NCBI GenBank assembly: GCA_965226245.1
Contig: CBDDCL010000015.1
Span: forward strand, 2,914,001-2,978,000
Direction of reading: 5' to 3'
Source: CBDCYS01 sp965226245
GTDB taxonomy: Bacteria; Acidobacteriota; Terriglobia; Bryobacterales; UBA6623
Length of the DNA stretch: 64,000 nucleotides
Part shown: one piece after another, positions 15,809 through 24,857 of the stretch
Layout of the letters: each line of letters opens with the position of its first letter
Numbering within the stretch: the first letter of the stretch is position 1
Made by a program: the position numbers and the translations under genes
Notes under the pieces: generated by a model
Database searches by the model: none
Told to the model about the DNA's origin: nothing
Seen by the model: only the letters and a program-made list of their open reading frames with translations

Positions 15809-17444
15809 TCCTAAAAACGGCGGTTGAATTGGCGGCTCAGGGGGCAAGTGGTTGATACTGTGGGTGATGTCGAAATCACGAGGCGCAATACAGCTTCACC
15901 CGCTGGGGGAGCCCCAAAATGCCATCGCAAAGCAGAGCAGTGGCAGCCAGGCGCTGGACACCTACGGCGGCAAGGTGCATCTGCGCTGGGACGCCGGCGC
16001 GGCGGTGACCGCCTACGGGCAGATGCCCTACTTCATCGAGTTTCTTAAAACCGCCGGGTTGTTCAACGACTGGGTCGCCGCTTGTCCGCTCGACTACCGC
16101 AGCCCCAACGCGCCGGCGGTGCGCGACGTGTTGGGCGCCCTGCTGCTGAGCCTGCTGGCGGGACATCGCCGCTACGCGCACATCAGCTCGATTCGCGGCG
16201 ATGGGGTCAACCCGCAGTTGCTGGGGATGAGCAAGGTCGTCAGCGAAGACTCGGCGCGGCGGGCGTTTCAAGGGGCCGACGTGAAGGCTTGCAGCAGCTG
16301 GCTGCGCGAGCATCTGCAGCGGACCTACAAGGCGCTGCTGGAAGAGCCCTGGATCCTCGACGTCGACTCCAGCGTCAAGCCGCTCTACGGGCGCCAGCAG
16401 GGCGCCAAGCGCGGTTACAACCCGGGCAAGCCGGGGCGTCCTTCGCACGTCTACCACACTTACTTCGTGGCCAACTTGCGGCTGCTGCTGGAAGTGGAAA
16501 TGCAGCCGGGCAACCAGACGGCGTCCTCGTATGCGCAGCCGCAGTTGTGGAAGTTTATCGACGGCTTGGAACCCGGGCAGCGTCCGGCGCTGCTGCGCGG
16601 AGATATCGGCTGGGGGACGGAGCGGATGATGCTGGGCGCCGCACAGCGCGAGCTTCCTTATTTGTTCAAATTGCGGCAGAGCCGGGGCGTGAAGGGACTG
16701 TTGGAGAGGTTGTTTCGCAGCGAGGAATGGGAGTCGGCGGGCAAAGGCTGGCAAGGCATCAGCACGGAGTTGATGCTGGAAGGCTGGAGCCGGTCCCGGC
16801 CGCTGGTGGTGTTGCGGCGCCAGATTCGCAACGATCTGGCCCTCACTCAGCCCGACCCGGCGGCGCCGCAACAGCTCTCGTTGGGGTTGGCGGAAATCGT
16901 CGGCCAGGGTGTGCTCTATGAGTACGTCGTGCTGCTGGGTTCGCTCGACGAAGAGGTGGCGACGATCGCGCAGCACTATCGCGACCGGGCGGACGCGGAG
17001 AACAACTTTGACGAATTGAAGAACCAATGGAGTTGGTCGGGATTCACGACCCAGGACCTGCTGCGTTGTCAGGTGCTGGCGCGCATCGGGGCGCTGGTGT
17101 ACAACTGGTGGACGCTGTTTACGCGGCTGGCGATCCCCGACAAGCATGGCGAGGCGATCACGACGCGTCCGCTGCTGCTGCACGGCATTGCCCGGCGGAC
17201 GCGCCACGGCCACCAAACCACGGTAACGATTACCAGCTTGCACGCCAGGGCGCGGCAGATGAAGGCGGCTTTGCAGCGGGGGAGCGCCTTTCTGCAATGG
17301 GTGCGAGCAACTGCGGAGCAGTTGACCCGAGCCCAACGCTGGCGACTGATTCTGAGCTGGATTTTCCGCCAATTTCTCCACGGCAGAGTCCTCGGCGGCC
17401 CCTTGTATGTCACCGATGCCCCCTAGCAACTGCCGTTTTTAGGA
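15809..17444 (+). mobile_element. DDE insertion sequence (IS1380/IS4-like)
   Basis: The ends carry inverted repeats TCCTAAAAACGGC (15809-) and GCCGTTTTTAGGA (-17444), and a single transposase gene fills the interior. Flanks share only TGA, so the target duplication is short or eroded. It lies 50 bp from MITE copy A. Confidence 0.75.
15867..17426 (+). CDS. DDE transposase, IS1380/IS4-like
   Basis: About 519 residues from the ATG at 15867 (an in-frame TTG lies 15 bp upstream). Catalytic landmarks are PWILDVDSSVKPLYGRQ (first Asp), ALLRGDIGWGTERM (second Asp) and YRDRADAENNFDELKNQ with the YREK-like Glu. The order and spacing fit the IS4/IS1380 superfamily. It shares the DxD-LYG-GYNP pattern with the IS1380 transposase at 37824-39269 but is far diverged elsewhere. 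The frame is intact, and it carries out cut-and-paste transposition. The exact IS family needs comparison with a reference set. Confidence 0.85.
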   Translation: MSKSRGAIQLHPLGEPQNAIAKQSSGSQALDTYGGKVHLRWDAGAAVTAYGQMPYFIEFLKTAGLFNDWVAACPLDYRSPNAPAVRDVLGALLLSLLAGHRRYAHISSIRGDGVNPQLLGMSKVVSEDSARRAFQGADVKACSSWLREHLQRTYKALLEEPWILDVDSSVKPLYGRQQGAKRGYNPGKPGRPSHVYHTYFVANLRLLLEVEMQPGNQTASSYAQPQLWKFIDGLEPGQRPALLRGDIGWGTERMMLGAAQRELPYLFKLRQSRGVKGLLERLFRSEEWESAGKGWQGISTELMLEGWSRSRPLVVLRRQIRNDLALTQPDPAAPQQLSLGLAEIVGQGVLYEYVVLLGSLDEEVATIAQHYRDRADAENNFDELKNQWSWSGFTTQDLLRCQVLARIGALVYNWWTLFTRLAIPDKHGEAITTRPLLLHGIARRTRHGHQTTVTITSLHARARQMKAALQRGSAFLQWVRATAEQLTRAQRWRLILSWIFRQFLHGRVLGGPLYVTDAP

Positions 17445-17792
17445 TGAACGGGTTCGGTTTCCCGCCCGTCCGGCAAGCTTGTGAGGGGCCTTGGGCCGCC
17501 CGTAGTTAGACGGAAATAAATTTCTCGACAGCAATGCGAAGATCCTGCGGCGCTAGCCCGCTTTTCTCACCGCGTGGCGAGGCGAAGTGCGTGAGAGGCC
17601 CGTCAGTACGAGGCGCGCGCCGCTCAGCGCGCGGAGGCGTACTTGAACAGTACGTTGAGCACCGCGAGCAAGCGCAACGAAGTAATGGCGGCCTTATCGC
17701 GTGCTTCAGCCGTCAGGTGGGTAGAGTCGAGGACGGGCGCGGGTGCTCTGGACGCCTGGGGCGTCGTGGTCCCGTTTCCCGTCCCCGCTCAT

Positions 17793-17826
17793 CGAACCGG
17801 ACTTTCGGATTTCCCGCATCCGGCTC
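17793..17826 (-). ncRNA. Group II intron domain V
   Basis: The 34-nt sequence starts GAGCCGGATGCGGGAAATCC and ends AAGTCCGGTTCG. It folds as the conserved catalytic hairpin with a GAAA tetraloop, and it lies 19 bp after the reverse transcriptase stop codon as expected. Confidence 0.88.
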
Positions 17827-17844
17827 TCCGACCGGCTTCATCCC

Positions 17845-19005
17845 TCAAGCTGTCGCGGGCGGCGGCCCCAGGTGTATCCGGCGCAGGCGCACCACGCCTA
17901 ATTTGCCAAACACCACCTGGTCGCTAAACTGCCGGGCGCCACGCGACGACACCTTCCTCCGCCTCCGCAAAAATCCTCGCACTCGCTCATGCACGTGGTT
18001 GTCCACCGCCCGATACGCCATCAGCCGGGTCCCATGAGAGCAGTAATTCGCCCAGCCCGCCAACACTCGGTTCAGCCGGCCTCGGACCTCCTCCCAGCGC
18101 CCCACTTCAGCCGGACGCAACACCTCATGCACCTTCCGTCTCAGCCGTGCCACGCTCTTCCTCGACGGAGAAGCCCCCAAATACCAATGGCCATCCTTCT
18201 TGAAACGATGCGGCCCGAACGTGTATCCCAGAAAGTCAAACCGCTCCTGCTTGGCCTGCACCAACTTGGTCTTCGTGCGGTTCAGGGTCAGCCCGATCCG
18301 CTCCATCACCGCCGCGCTGAACTTCAGCGCCTCCGCCGCGCTGCCGCGGCTGAGAATCACGAAGTCATCGGCGTAGTTAACGATGACAGCTCGGAACTCA
18401 CTTCCCTTCCCCGTCCGCCGCCAGTACTTCAGAAAACGGTTCATGTACAGATTGGACAGCAGAGGGCTGATCACGCCGCCTTGTGGGCTGCCGCACTTAC
18501 TCTTGCTGCCGCCCGTCATCCGCCGTTTCCCGTGCTCGTCCCGCTCTTCGACCGGCGTCTTCAGCCACCTCTTGATGACATTGAAGACTTGCCGGTCCGC
18601 AATACGCCGCGCCACGCACGGCAACAGCTCGGCGTGCGGAATCGTATCGAAGTACTTCGATAAAGCGGCATCGACCACATCGGTGCAGCCTTTACACAGC
18701 AGTTCATGGACTCTCCGGAGGGCGTCGTGCGCGCTCCGTTTTGGCCGGCAGCCATAGGCCTCCGGGTCCAAGTCCGCCTCGAAGATCGGTTCGATCACCA
18801 GCTTGGCGGCGCTCTGCGCCACACGGTCCCGAATGGTCGGAATCCCCAGTGGACGCTCGCCGCCACCGGGCTTGAAAATCATCACCCGCCGCACCGGCTG
18901 AGGCCGGTAGCTCTTCGAGCGCAAGTCCTCTTGCAGGCTTCGCAACCACTCCTGACGGCCTTGGGATTCGATCTGCTGAAACGTTACGCCGTCCACTCCG
19001 GCCAC
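17845..19005 (-). CDS. Group II intron reverse transcriptase/maturase, N-terminus frameshifted
   Basis: The 386-residue open part has GVDGVTF (RT0/1), the RPLGIPTIRDRVAQ block, GCRPKRSAHDAL, the SPQGGVISPLLSNLYM block, the catalytic VNYADDFVILSRG and a maturase domain X (LAGWANYCSHGTRLM). There is no HNH endonuclease domain. The natural N-terminus lies upstream in another frame: PEKIRNLQKKLYLKAKQEPN then FRFYQL, followed after a shift at an A5/G5 homopolymer (19076-19085) by DKVWRSDILEHAYRLAKANG. The shift may be a real mutation or a sequencing slip. The protein makes cDNA and helps intron splicing and mobility. Confidence 0.85.
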   Translation of the reverse strand: MAGVDGVTFQQIESQGRQEWLRSLQEDLRSKSYRPQPVRRVMIFKPGGGERPLGIPTIRDRVAQSAAKLVIEPIFEADLDPEAYGCRPKRSAHDALRRVHELLCKGCTDVVDAALSKYFDTIPHAELLPCVARRIADRQVFNVIKRWLKTPVEERDEHGKRRMTGGSKSKCGSPQGGVISPLLSNLYMNRFLKYWRRTGKGSEFRAVIVNYADDFVILSRGSAAEALKFSAAVMERIGLTLNRTKTKLVQAKQERFDFLGYTFGPHRFKKDGHWYLGASPSRKSVARLRRKVHEVLRPAEVGRWEEVRGRLNRVLAGWANYCSHGTRLMAYRAVDNHVHERVRGFLRRRRKVSSRGARQFSDQVVFGKLGVVRLRRIHLGPPPATA

Positions 19006-19673
19006 GCCTCCGTTGGCCTTCGCCAGCCGGTAGGCATGCTCGAGAATGTCGCTGCGCCAGACCTTGTCATCGACTGAAAAGGGGGAGCTGATAGAAGCGG
19101 AAGTTCGGCTCCTGCTTCGCTTTGAGATAAAGCTTCTTCTGCAAGTTTCGGATCTTTTCCGGCGTTTTCAGACTCCTGTCAATCGCCTGACCCTCCTCTG
19201 CCTCCGAAGCGCGCCGCAAGGCAGGGCCCTTGGCTCCACCGGAGTTACCCGGCTTCCGCGCTACTATGGCCCTGTCCGACTCCCCGCCGAGCCCGCCCTC
19301 CTTGCGAGGACGGCGGAGTTGCGAACTCCACCCGCCGGGACCTCCCTTCCTGCACTGCGGTCTCCCTTGGCTGACCTGCCGTGCCCACTACCCCGGCGGA
19401 CCGAACCGGTGCGAATGTCGGTTGCTTCCCGGCTCGTGCTGCCTTCCCCGTATCTCAGGCGGGTCGGCGTCCACGATTTCACTTTCGAGGCCTGCTCAGG
19501 CTTACTGCGCGTTACGGCCTGCCAGCTTGCTCGCCCGGCTTTCTCCGGACTTCGTCACGAGGCTTCCGCGAGGCCGATTACCCGACCAAGCCGCTCGTCA
19601 GCTTCCACGCTTACCGACAACTACATAGGTGGGCTCCTTCCTCCCACAGGGTGTCCGCGCCGAAAAGGCGCAC

Positions 19674-20442
19674 TGAGAAATGCTGGCTAGGGGGCAAGAA
19701 ACGCTCCGCCCATGTAGTCCACTGTGGAAGCAATAGTCGAAACAGTTTCCGGCTTGGATTCGTATTCCAGGAATTTTCGGAAGGGGCTTGGACAGGGGAA
19801 CACGAGACGAAAAAGCGAGATCCGGGGATCGATCTGTACGAAGTGCTTCAAATCAGCCCAAATGCCGATTTCGAAATGATCCAAAGGGTATATCGTCTGC
19901 TGGCCCAGCGATACCATCCGGATAACAGTGAAACCGGCAACAAAGAAACCTTCAAGCGTGTTTTCGAAGCCTACCGCGTGCTGGGCGATCCCGCGGAAAG
20001 AGCCTCCTATGACGCGGGCTACCGGTCCCAGCAGCGTCGGCGCTGGAAGGTTTTCGATCAGCCGGAAGCGGCGGAAGGCGTCGATGCGGAGCGCCGCAAG
20101 CGACAGGCAGTTATCTCACTTCTCTACATAAAGAAGATGCGTGAGCCCCGCAAGGCGGGGTTGGCGCTGCGCGAACTGGAGGACCTGCTCGATATTCCCA
20201 AGGAGCACCTCGAATTTTGCACTTGGTATCTAAGCGAGAACGGGCTAGTCGTCCGCGGCGACAACGCCCGCTATGAGATCACCGTGAAGGGTGCTAACTG
20301 GGCCGAACGGTTTGGCGAATGGGGTTCGCAAGAACAGCGGCTTCTGCAGTCGCCCGAAACGGGTCCGCGGCGAGCGGAAGGCGAGCCGCCCAAAGTTCAT
20401 CCAGAAGAAGAACTTGATCAGTGGGCCGGCCAAGCCTCTTAG
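19674..20442 (+). CDS. J-domain (DnaJ-like) protein, 5' end unclear
   Basis: A J domain spans IDLYEVLQISPNADFEMIQR to YRVLGDPAERASYD, with the essential loop motif as YHPDN (a normal HPD) . After it comes a helical Arg-rich region and a winged-helix-like C-terminus, so it is probably a co-chaperone stimulating an Hsp70 ATPase or a specialised J protein. No ATG, GTG or TTG occurs in frame between the group II intron boundary at 19673 and the J domain. Upstream in-frame codons belong to intron sequence. Either the intron separated the gene from its start, or an unusual start (ATC or CTG near 19830) is used. The coordinate given is the intron edge, not a proven start. Confidence 0.65.
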
Positions 20443-20448
20443 GGGAGG

Positions 20449-21333
20449 TTAGGACTCAAGCGCGCGCTTACAGTATTGAAAGCATTTGCGAACTTCCTCG
20501 ACCGAATCCGCACCCTTGTACTCATACTCGATGTTTGCCGGAAGCGCGGATTTTCGTTCCTTCAACAGCACGAGGACTTCTTTGATGGGGGTATCGCCCT
20601 GTCCGAAGGGTAAGTTGTCCCCTTGATTCCTCTTACGGTCCTTGAGGTGGAGCGTGACGATGTCGTCGTGATGTTTGTGGATGTAATCCACTGCGTCAAA
20701 GTTGGCCGCCGTGAAGTGCCCGATGTCCAGATTGATGGCAATGTAGTCGGATCTTCCCTTGAGGGCGCGCTCAAAGTCTTCGGGAGTGGCGAACTCGTTT
20801 TCGCGAATGCGGGAGTGGTTGTGCATGCCGACCCGGATCTTGTGTTTCTTGGCGAAGGGGGCTATGCGAGCCGACGTGCTCACGTTCGAGGAAGCCGTCA
20901 TGACCTTCGCTCCGAGCGCTTTCGCCATTTCGAAACCGCGCTCGATCTCGGCGTCCGTGAAATCGTCCCGGAAGCTGTAGTTGTAAGCGTAAAGATCGAT
21001 TCCAGCCTCACGGAATTTCTTGCCGGCCGCCTCGAACTCATCGAGCGATACGGAGAGCCTCCATTTCCTCAGCTCTTCACGACGGTCCCCGCGATTGCCG
21101 TGATCGCGTTCCATGTGCCCTTGCCACATCTCACACAAGCCGAGGCCCGTGTCCTTGAACCCTTGAATCGCCGCATCAAGCGAGCGGTCACGGAAGCTGT
21201 AGCTTTGAGCGCCGATTGTGACGCCCCTTACGACGGAATTGATCTTGGGGGCGCCGCTGAGCGGCGTGCCGATGAAAACGCCCGCCGCGCCCGCGGCGAG
21301 TCTTCCGAATTGCCTGCGTGTCGTTTGCGACAT
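20449..21333 (-). CDS. Tat-exported sugar phosphate isomerase/epimerase-like TIM barrel
   Basis: The 294-residue protein begins with a twin-arginine signal (TTRRQFGRLAAGAAGVFIGT, residues 4-23). The rest is a xylose isomerase-like/AP endonuclease family 2 barrel: GVTIGAQSYSFRDRSLDAA, MHNHSRI, YIAINLDIGHFTAAN and VTLHLKDRK supply metal-binding His, Asp and Glu residues. It probably isomerises or epimerises a sugar in the periplasm. Such Tat-exported barrels are numerous in Acidobacteria and Planctomycetes and work with Gfo/Idh/MocA oxidoreductases. It ends seven bases past the convergent J-domain gene. Substrate unknown. Confidence 0.85.
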   Translation of the reverse strand: MSQTTRRQFGRLAAGAAGVFIGTPLSGAPKINSVVRGVTIGAQSYSFRDRSLDAAIQGFKDTGLGLCEMWQGHMERDHGNRGDRREELRKWRLSVSLDEFEAAGKKFREAGIDLYAYNYSFRDDFTDAEIERGFEMAKALGAKVMTASSNVSTSARIAPFAKKHKIRVGMHNHSRIRENEFATPEDFERALKGRSDYIAINLDIGHFTAANFDAVDYIHKHHDDIVTLHLKDRKRNQGDNLPFGQGDTPIKEVLVLLKERKSALPANIEYEYKGADSVEEVRKCFQYCKRALES

Positions 21334-21626
21334 GAAGTTCTCCTAACTCCGTGTTGCTAAGATACTCGGCGACCCGGGCGGAGTACCGTATTGGGTCACA
21401 CCAGTTAGAATATCACCAGGCGTTACGACGGCGTTTCTGGTCATGCGAACGCGGACGCCTTTTGTGTTTCTCGGCGATCGCTGGCGGTATGCTTCAGGCA
21501 GTTTGGAGCGCCGGGGTGCTTGCCTTATGCGCGGGTCAGCTTCGCCCCGCAGGCTTGCGGCGGGCCCACTTCGGTGAGGACAGGTGGCGGCCGGCGATGG
21601 AATTTCTCCGATTCGAACCGCGCGGC

Positions 21627-22628
21627 TCAGTCGCTGATTCGGCGCTTGAGCGTCGGCCGCTCGTCATCGTCTGCTTCCGAATCGTCTTCGCCCGGAATCG
21701 TGCGGTCCGAGGGGTTGCGCTTGAGCGTCGGCCGATTGGGGTCTCGAGATTGCGGCCGGGAACGAGCTTCCAGGCCAATCAACTTTGTCCTGACTTCCGT
21801 GAACTCGCTGGTCGAGATGGCGTATTGGGGTTGGTCGGGCAGCAGCTCGTCGATCGCCCGCTGGATGTTCTTGATGCGGCTCCCGGTCGGAGGATGAGAC
21901 CGGAAGAGTTTCGACAACGTGCCGGGCTTTTTCTTTTGCTTGGCCTGCAGACGCTCGAAGAAGGTCACCATGGCGGTCGGGTCGTAGCCGGTTTTGTAGA
22001 GATACTGCACGCCGAGCAGGTCGGCTTCCTTCTCAAAACCCCGTGAGAACTTCAAGAACGTCAGGGGGATCGCGAGCGACGCCGCCTGCTGCGCCCCATA
22101 GGCTCCCCAGCCGCCACCCAGGAAAATCAGGGGGATCGTCGCGAATTGCACCAGTTGTCCGCGGCTGGCTTGCTTGGTGCCGTGCCGGGCGGCGACGTGT
22201 GCAATCTCGTGTGCCATCACGCCGGCCAGCTCGGCTTCGCCTTGGGCCAGTTTGATCAGCCCTGTATTGACGTAGAAGAACCCGCCTGGGAGAGCAAAGG
22301 CATTGACCTCTTCGTTGTCGATCACTTTGATCGTGAACGGGACCTTGGCGTCGGAATTCCGCACAAGGTTTTGTCCCACGCGGTTGACGTACTCTGCAAT
22401 TACAGGATCGTCGACGATCTTGGCGGTGCGCTCGATCTCTTGAGCCAGTTGTTTGCCGAGGGCGATCTCCTTCGCGATCGAGTAGAAGTTAATCCCCTTG
22501 CCTACATCACGTTCGCCGATCTGCTCGACGTCTTCTTTGGCTTTCTTGGGTTTGTCCGTCTTGCCGAAACTATCCGCTGGTGTCATCAACGCCAGCGTGA
22601 ACACTAGTGCCCAACTTGCCCGTGTCAT
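21627..22628 (-). CDS. M48-family metalloprotease, exported
   Basis: A signal peptide (1-22) precedes a BepA/YfgC- or LoiP-like peptidase M48 domain. The zinc motif is His140-Glu-Ile-Ala-His144 in MAHEIAHVAARHG and the third ligand is the Glu in FEKEADLLGV. Further family marks are DNEEVNAFALPGGFFYVNTG and SHPPTGSRIKNIQRAI. The last 50 residues are an acidic/basic low-complexity tail with the motif RPTLKR appearing twice. It likely degrades misfolded proteins at the outer membrane. There is no TPR domain, unlike BepA. It stands alone. Confidence 0.88.
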   Translation of the reverse strand: MTRASWALVFTLALMTPADSFGKTDKPKKAKEDVEQIGERDVGKGINFYSIAKEIALGKQLAQEIERTAKIVDDPVIAEYVNRVGQNLVRNSDAKVPFTIKVIDNEEVNAFALPGGFFYVNTGLIKLAQGEAELAGVMAHEIAHVAARHGTKQASRGQLVQFATIPLIFLGGGWGAYGAQQAASLAIPLTFLKFSRGFEKEADLLGVQYLYKTGYDPTAMVTFFERLQAKQKKKPGTLSKLFRSHPPTGSRIKNIQRAIDELLPDQPQYAISTSEFTEVRTKLIGLEARSRPQSRDPNRPTLKRNPSDRTIPGEDDSEADDDERPTLKRRISD

Positions 22629-22725
22629 GACTCGTCTCCTCCGAGAGGTTCGCTTGCCTATTCCCCTTGCTTGTCTATTTCCTTGGATGCGCGTCGCGTG
22701 CGATCGGGTACATGCAAGACGGCTC

Positions 22726-22788
22726 GTCCGGGGAAGGGTCGGCCGTGCGGTCGCCCTGGGGCTCCCTCCGCCCGGCCCTTCCCCGGAC
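22726..22788. terminator. Long inverted repeat between genes, possible terminator
   Basis: GTCCGGGGAAGGG (22726-22738) pairs perfectly with CCCTTCCCCGGAC (22776-22788) around a 37-nt loop, directly downstream of the PHP-like gene on the minus strand. There is no T tract, so it may be a REP-like element instead. Confidence 0.4.
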
Positions 22789-22800
22789 GAAAAGTGTTAC

Positions 22801-24396
22801 CTATGTCCCGGTCTGCTCAACCGACCCCCGAATCAGCTCAACATACCGATCGTGCGCCTTTTCGAACCGCCCGATCGCGACGGCCATGTCCGCCTGGCTG
22901 GCAAACGTGTAGCTCTTGCGGATAAAGCGCATCGACGCCTCGATCTCATCAAGAAAGGCCCCGGCTGCTTCGGCGCGCCTGTGGGGCGTCCCGGGAACGC
23001 GCAGGTAGACGGGGCCGGTGTGCGCAAACACGGTGTGCTGGGCGTGCGTCTTCGCGGCGGAGCGAACCCGCGCCGCGATCCAGCCGCCCCGCCTTATCGG
23101 GATCTCGCTTTCGAGCAGCGCCTCCCGGCCCCCGGCCGCGGGCTGCTCGGCGACGACCTCGCCCTCGTGAACAATCTCCAAAGCGTCGAAGGGCAGCCGC
23201 GAGACAGCCTCCGCCCGCACGCGAAGCGGCTTCGACGGGTCCAAACCCTCCAACACCATCCCGGGACCGCTTCCGTTCACGGAAAACTCGAGCAGAGGGC
23301 CGTTCGTCACGAACGTTCGCCCGGCCTTCAATCCAGCGATCCACGAGTCGTAGTTGAACTCCCCTTCGATCCGGACAAAAACACGGTTGTGGTCGTAGAT
23401 CCACCAGTCCGTGCCGGTCGAGGCGGCCAGCCGGAAGCCGCAGTTCAACAGTTGGTAGTAGCGTTCGTAGGCAGGCTCGCCCCCGTCGCCCACATTGAAG
23501 GCGTCGACGTGGCCTAAAGCGACCGCCACCGGCGTTTCCATCCCGCGGCCGTTGTGACACCAGACGGTGAGGCCCCCGAGCCTTTGCGCTTCCTCGCACG
23601 CCATACCGAGGGTCGGAAAGTCCGGCGCTTTGCCGTCGAAGGAGAGCAGGCCGGTCGAAACGGGCTCGATCAGCCGCGGGATATTGAGAAACAGGCAGTG
23701 CCCGTACCCGATGTCGCCGAAGCCCGAGTTGTTGCGCGCCTCCTGCCCCATGTCGACCAGCGTCCCGTGTTTTGAGAACTCGGGCAGGCGCCCGATCGGA
23801 TAGCGGTTCGTGATGTAAGGCGAATCGTTGCGGATCAGGTAGCTGATCACGCTGACGTCCAGCGCTTCGGCCGGCGGAACCATGCGCAGCCGCTCATCCG
23901 GGTGCTCGTCGATCTCCAGATGGTAGTGTGTATGAGTGTTTCCCGACCACCAGCCCGCCGCATGAACGTCCTTCAACAGCGGAATCCGGAAGTCGACTCC
24001 GTGCGTGATCCCGGCGCCGACTTCGGTGTACTCGACCGCCGCTTCGTGATTGATCCCCCGCACCGCCTCGATACGGTAGCGCCCGGGCGGGACCGCCAGC
24101 TCGTATCTGTCGCGAGCGTAGAAGTAGTGCTGCACGCCGGGCAGCGTTCGTTGCGGCATCGTCTTGATGGCGCTTTCGGGAAAGTAGGCTTCCCCCGAGG
24201 CCGTATTGACGACACGGATCTTCGCCGCTGCCGGCTCGCCGGAACTGTCTTGTAAGGCTCCCCGAATGATCGCCGGAGTCCTCGTGTCGGGGGCTTGCCC
24301 TTTCAACACTCCGAGCGGCAGCAGCAGGCTCCCGGCGCCCAGGACGGGAATCGATTCGAGCAGCTCACGGCGGGTGGGGTGGTGATGGGCTCCCAT
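22801..24396 (-). CDS. Exported PHP/CehA-McbA-like metallohydrolase
   Basis: From the ATG at 24396 (531 aa) a Tat-like leader (TRRELLESIPVLGAGSLLLP) is followed by a beta-sandwich of carboxypeptidase-regulatory type (IIRGALQDSSGEPAAAKIRV, PPGRYRIEAVRG). A PHP-like hydrolase domain starts at WWSGNTHTHYHLEIDEHP, whose HTHYH supplies metal ligands, and continues with VWCHNGRGME and ASTGTDWW. The frame runs upstream to 24444, but 24396 gives a normal leader. Relatives include CehA/McbA-type hydrolases, so phosphoesterase or carbamate hydrolase activity is possible; substrate unknown. The protein at 29045-32119 shares a PHP-like C-terminal domain. Confidence 0.75.
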   Translation of the reverse strand: MGAHHHPTRRELLESIPVLGAGSLLLPLGVLKGQAPDTRTPAIIRGALQDSSGEPAAAKIRVVNTASGEAYFPESAIKTMPQRTLPGVQHYFYARDRYELAVPPGRYRIEAVRGINHEAAVEYTEVGAGITHGVDFRIPLLKDVHAAGWWSGNTHTHYHLEIDEHPDERLRMVPPAEALDVSVISYLIRNDSPYITNRYPIGRLPEFSKHGTLVDMGQEARNNSGFGDIGYGHCLFLNIPRLIEPVSTGLLSFDGKAPDFPTLGMACEEAQRLGGLTVWCHNGRGMETPVAVALGHVDAFNVGDGGEPAYERYYQLLNCGFRLAASTGTDWWIYDHNRVFVRIEGEFNYDSWIAGLKAGRTFVTNGPLLEFSVNGSGPGMVLEGLDPSKPLRVRAEAVSRLPFDALEIVHEGEVVAEQPAAGGREALLESEIPIRRGGWIAARVRSAAKTHAQHTVFAHTGPVYLRVPGTPHRRAEAAGAFLDEIEASMRFIRKSYTFASQADMAVAIGRFEKAHDRYVELIRGSVEQTGT

Positions 24397-24474
24397 GGCG
24401 GCCCCAGTATACACCCAGGGGAAGACCGAGCGCGGCTGCGACATCTATCCGCCTTGCGATAGAATTGCCCCATC

Positions 24475-24720
24475 TTGGTCGGTGAGACGATCAGCCACCA
24501 CAAGATCCTGGAACGCATCGGCTCAGGGGACATGGGTGAGGTCTGGAAGGCTAAGGATCTGAACCGTGCTGCAAGCGCCGGATCGCGCGGCGCTCTAGAT
24601 CAACCGGAGAGTGCGCAACGCTTCGCTCACGACGTTTCTCTTCAGCGGCGATCGGATCTCGCTGGACGGCTTTAACCAGATCCCGTATCTGGATGGGGCC
24701 GGCCTGGAAACGTTTCGGTA
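24475..24720 (+). pseudogene. Ser/Thr kinase N-terminal remnant
   Basis: A TTG-initiated frame reads VGETISHHKILERIGSGDMG then EVWKAKDLNR, clearly the first 30 residues of a PknB-type kinase like the two at 7-15 kb. Homology stops at about 24560. Another frame then shows an unrelated C-terminal-looking tail, FLFSGDRISLDGFNQIPYLD, ending at a stop near 24720. The rest of the kinase is gone, so this is a deletion scar joining two genes. Confidence 0.7.
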
Positions 24721-24857
24721 GAGCCGTCCAGTGGCACGCAGCGTTTGGCCGCTCACCGTCGTGGCTCCAGCGCGGCGGGCGCCCGCCGTGCGATCCGGGT
24801 GCACACTTCGCAATAGCAACGAGGTGGACTGAATGCGCCCGGCTCGGCGATGTCCAC

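Larger units (their letters stand above)
17718..19673 (-). mobile_element. Group II intron
   Basis: On the minus strand the 5' end reads GTGCGCCTTTTCGGCGCGG (from 19673), matching the GUGYG start of group II introns. Near the 3' end is a 34-nt domain V, then a domain VI-like stem and a CTCGACTCTACCC tail close to 17718-17722. The reverse transcriptase is encoded between, where domain IV lies. The 3' boundary is uncertain by a few bases. Total length is about 1.96 kb, normal for bacterial introns. Confidence 0.8.

Noticed and set aside
15876..17429. 517-codon antisense frame opposite the IS at 15.8-17.4 kb
   Set aside because: Codon-phase shadow of the transposase on the plus strand, rich in Arg, Gln and His with no recognisable fold.
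19381..19673. Long N-terminal extension of the J-domain protein
   Set aside because: These codons lie within the group II intron 5' region and read antisense to intron RNA, so they are not a natural N-terminus.
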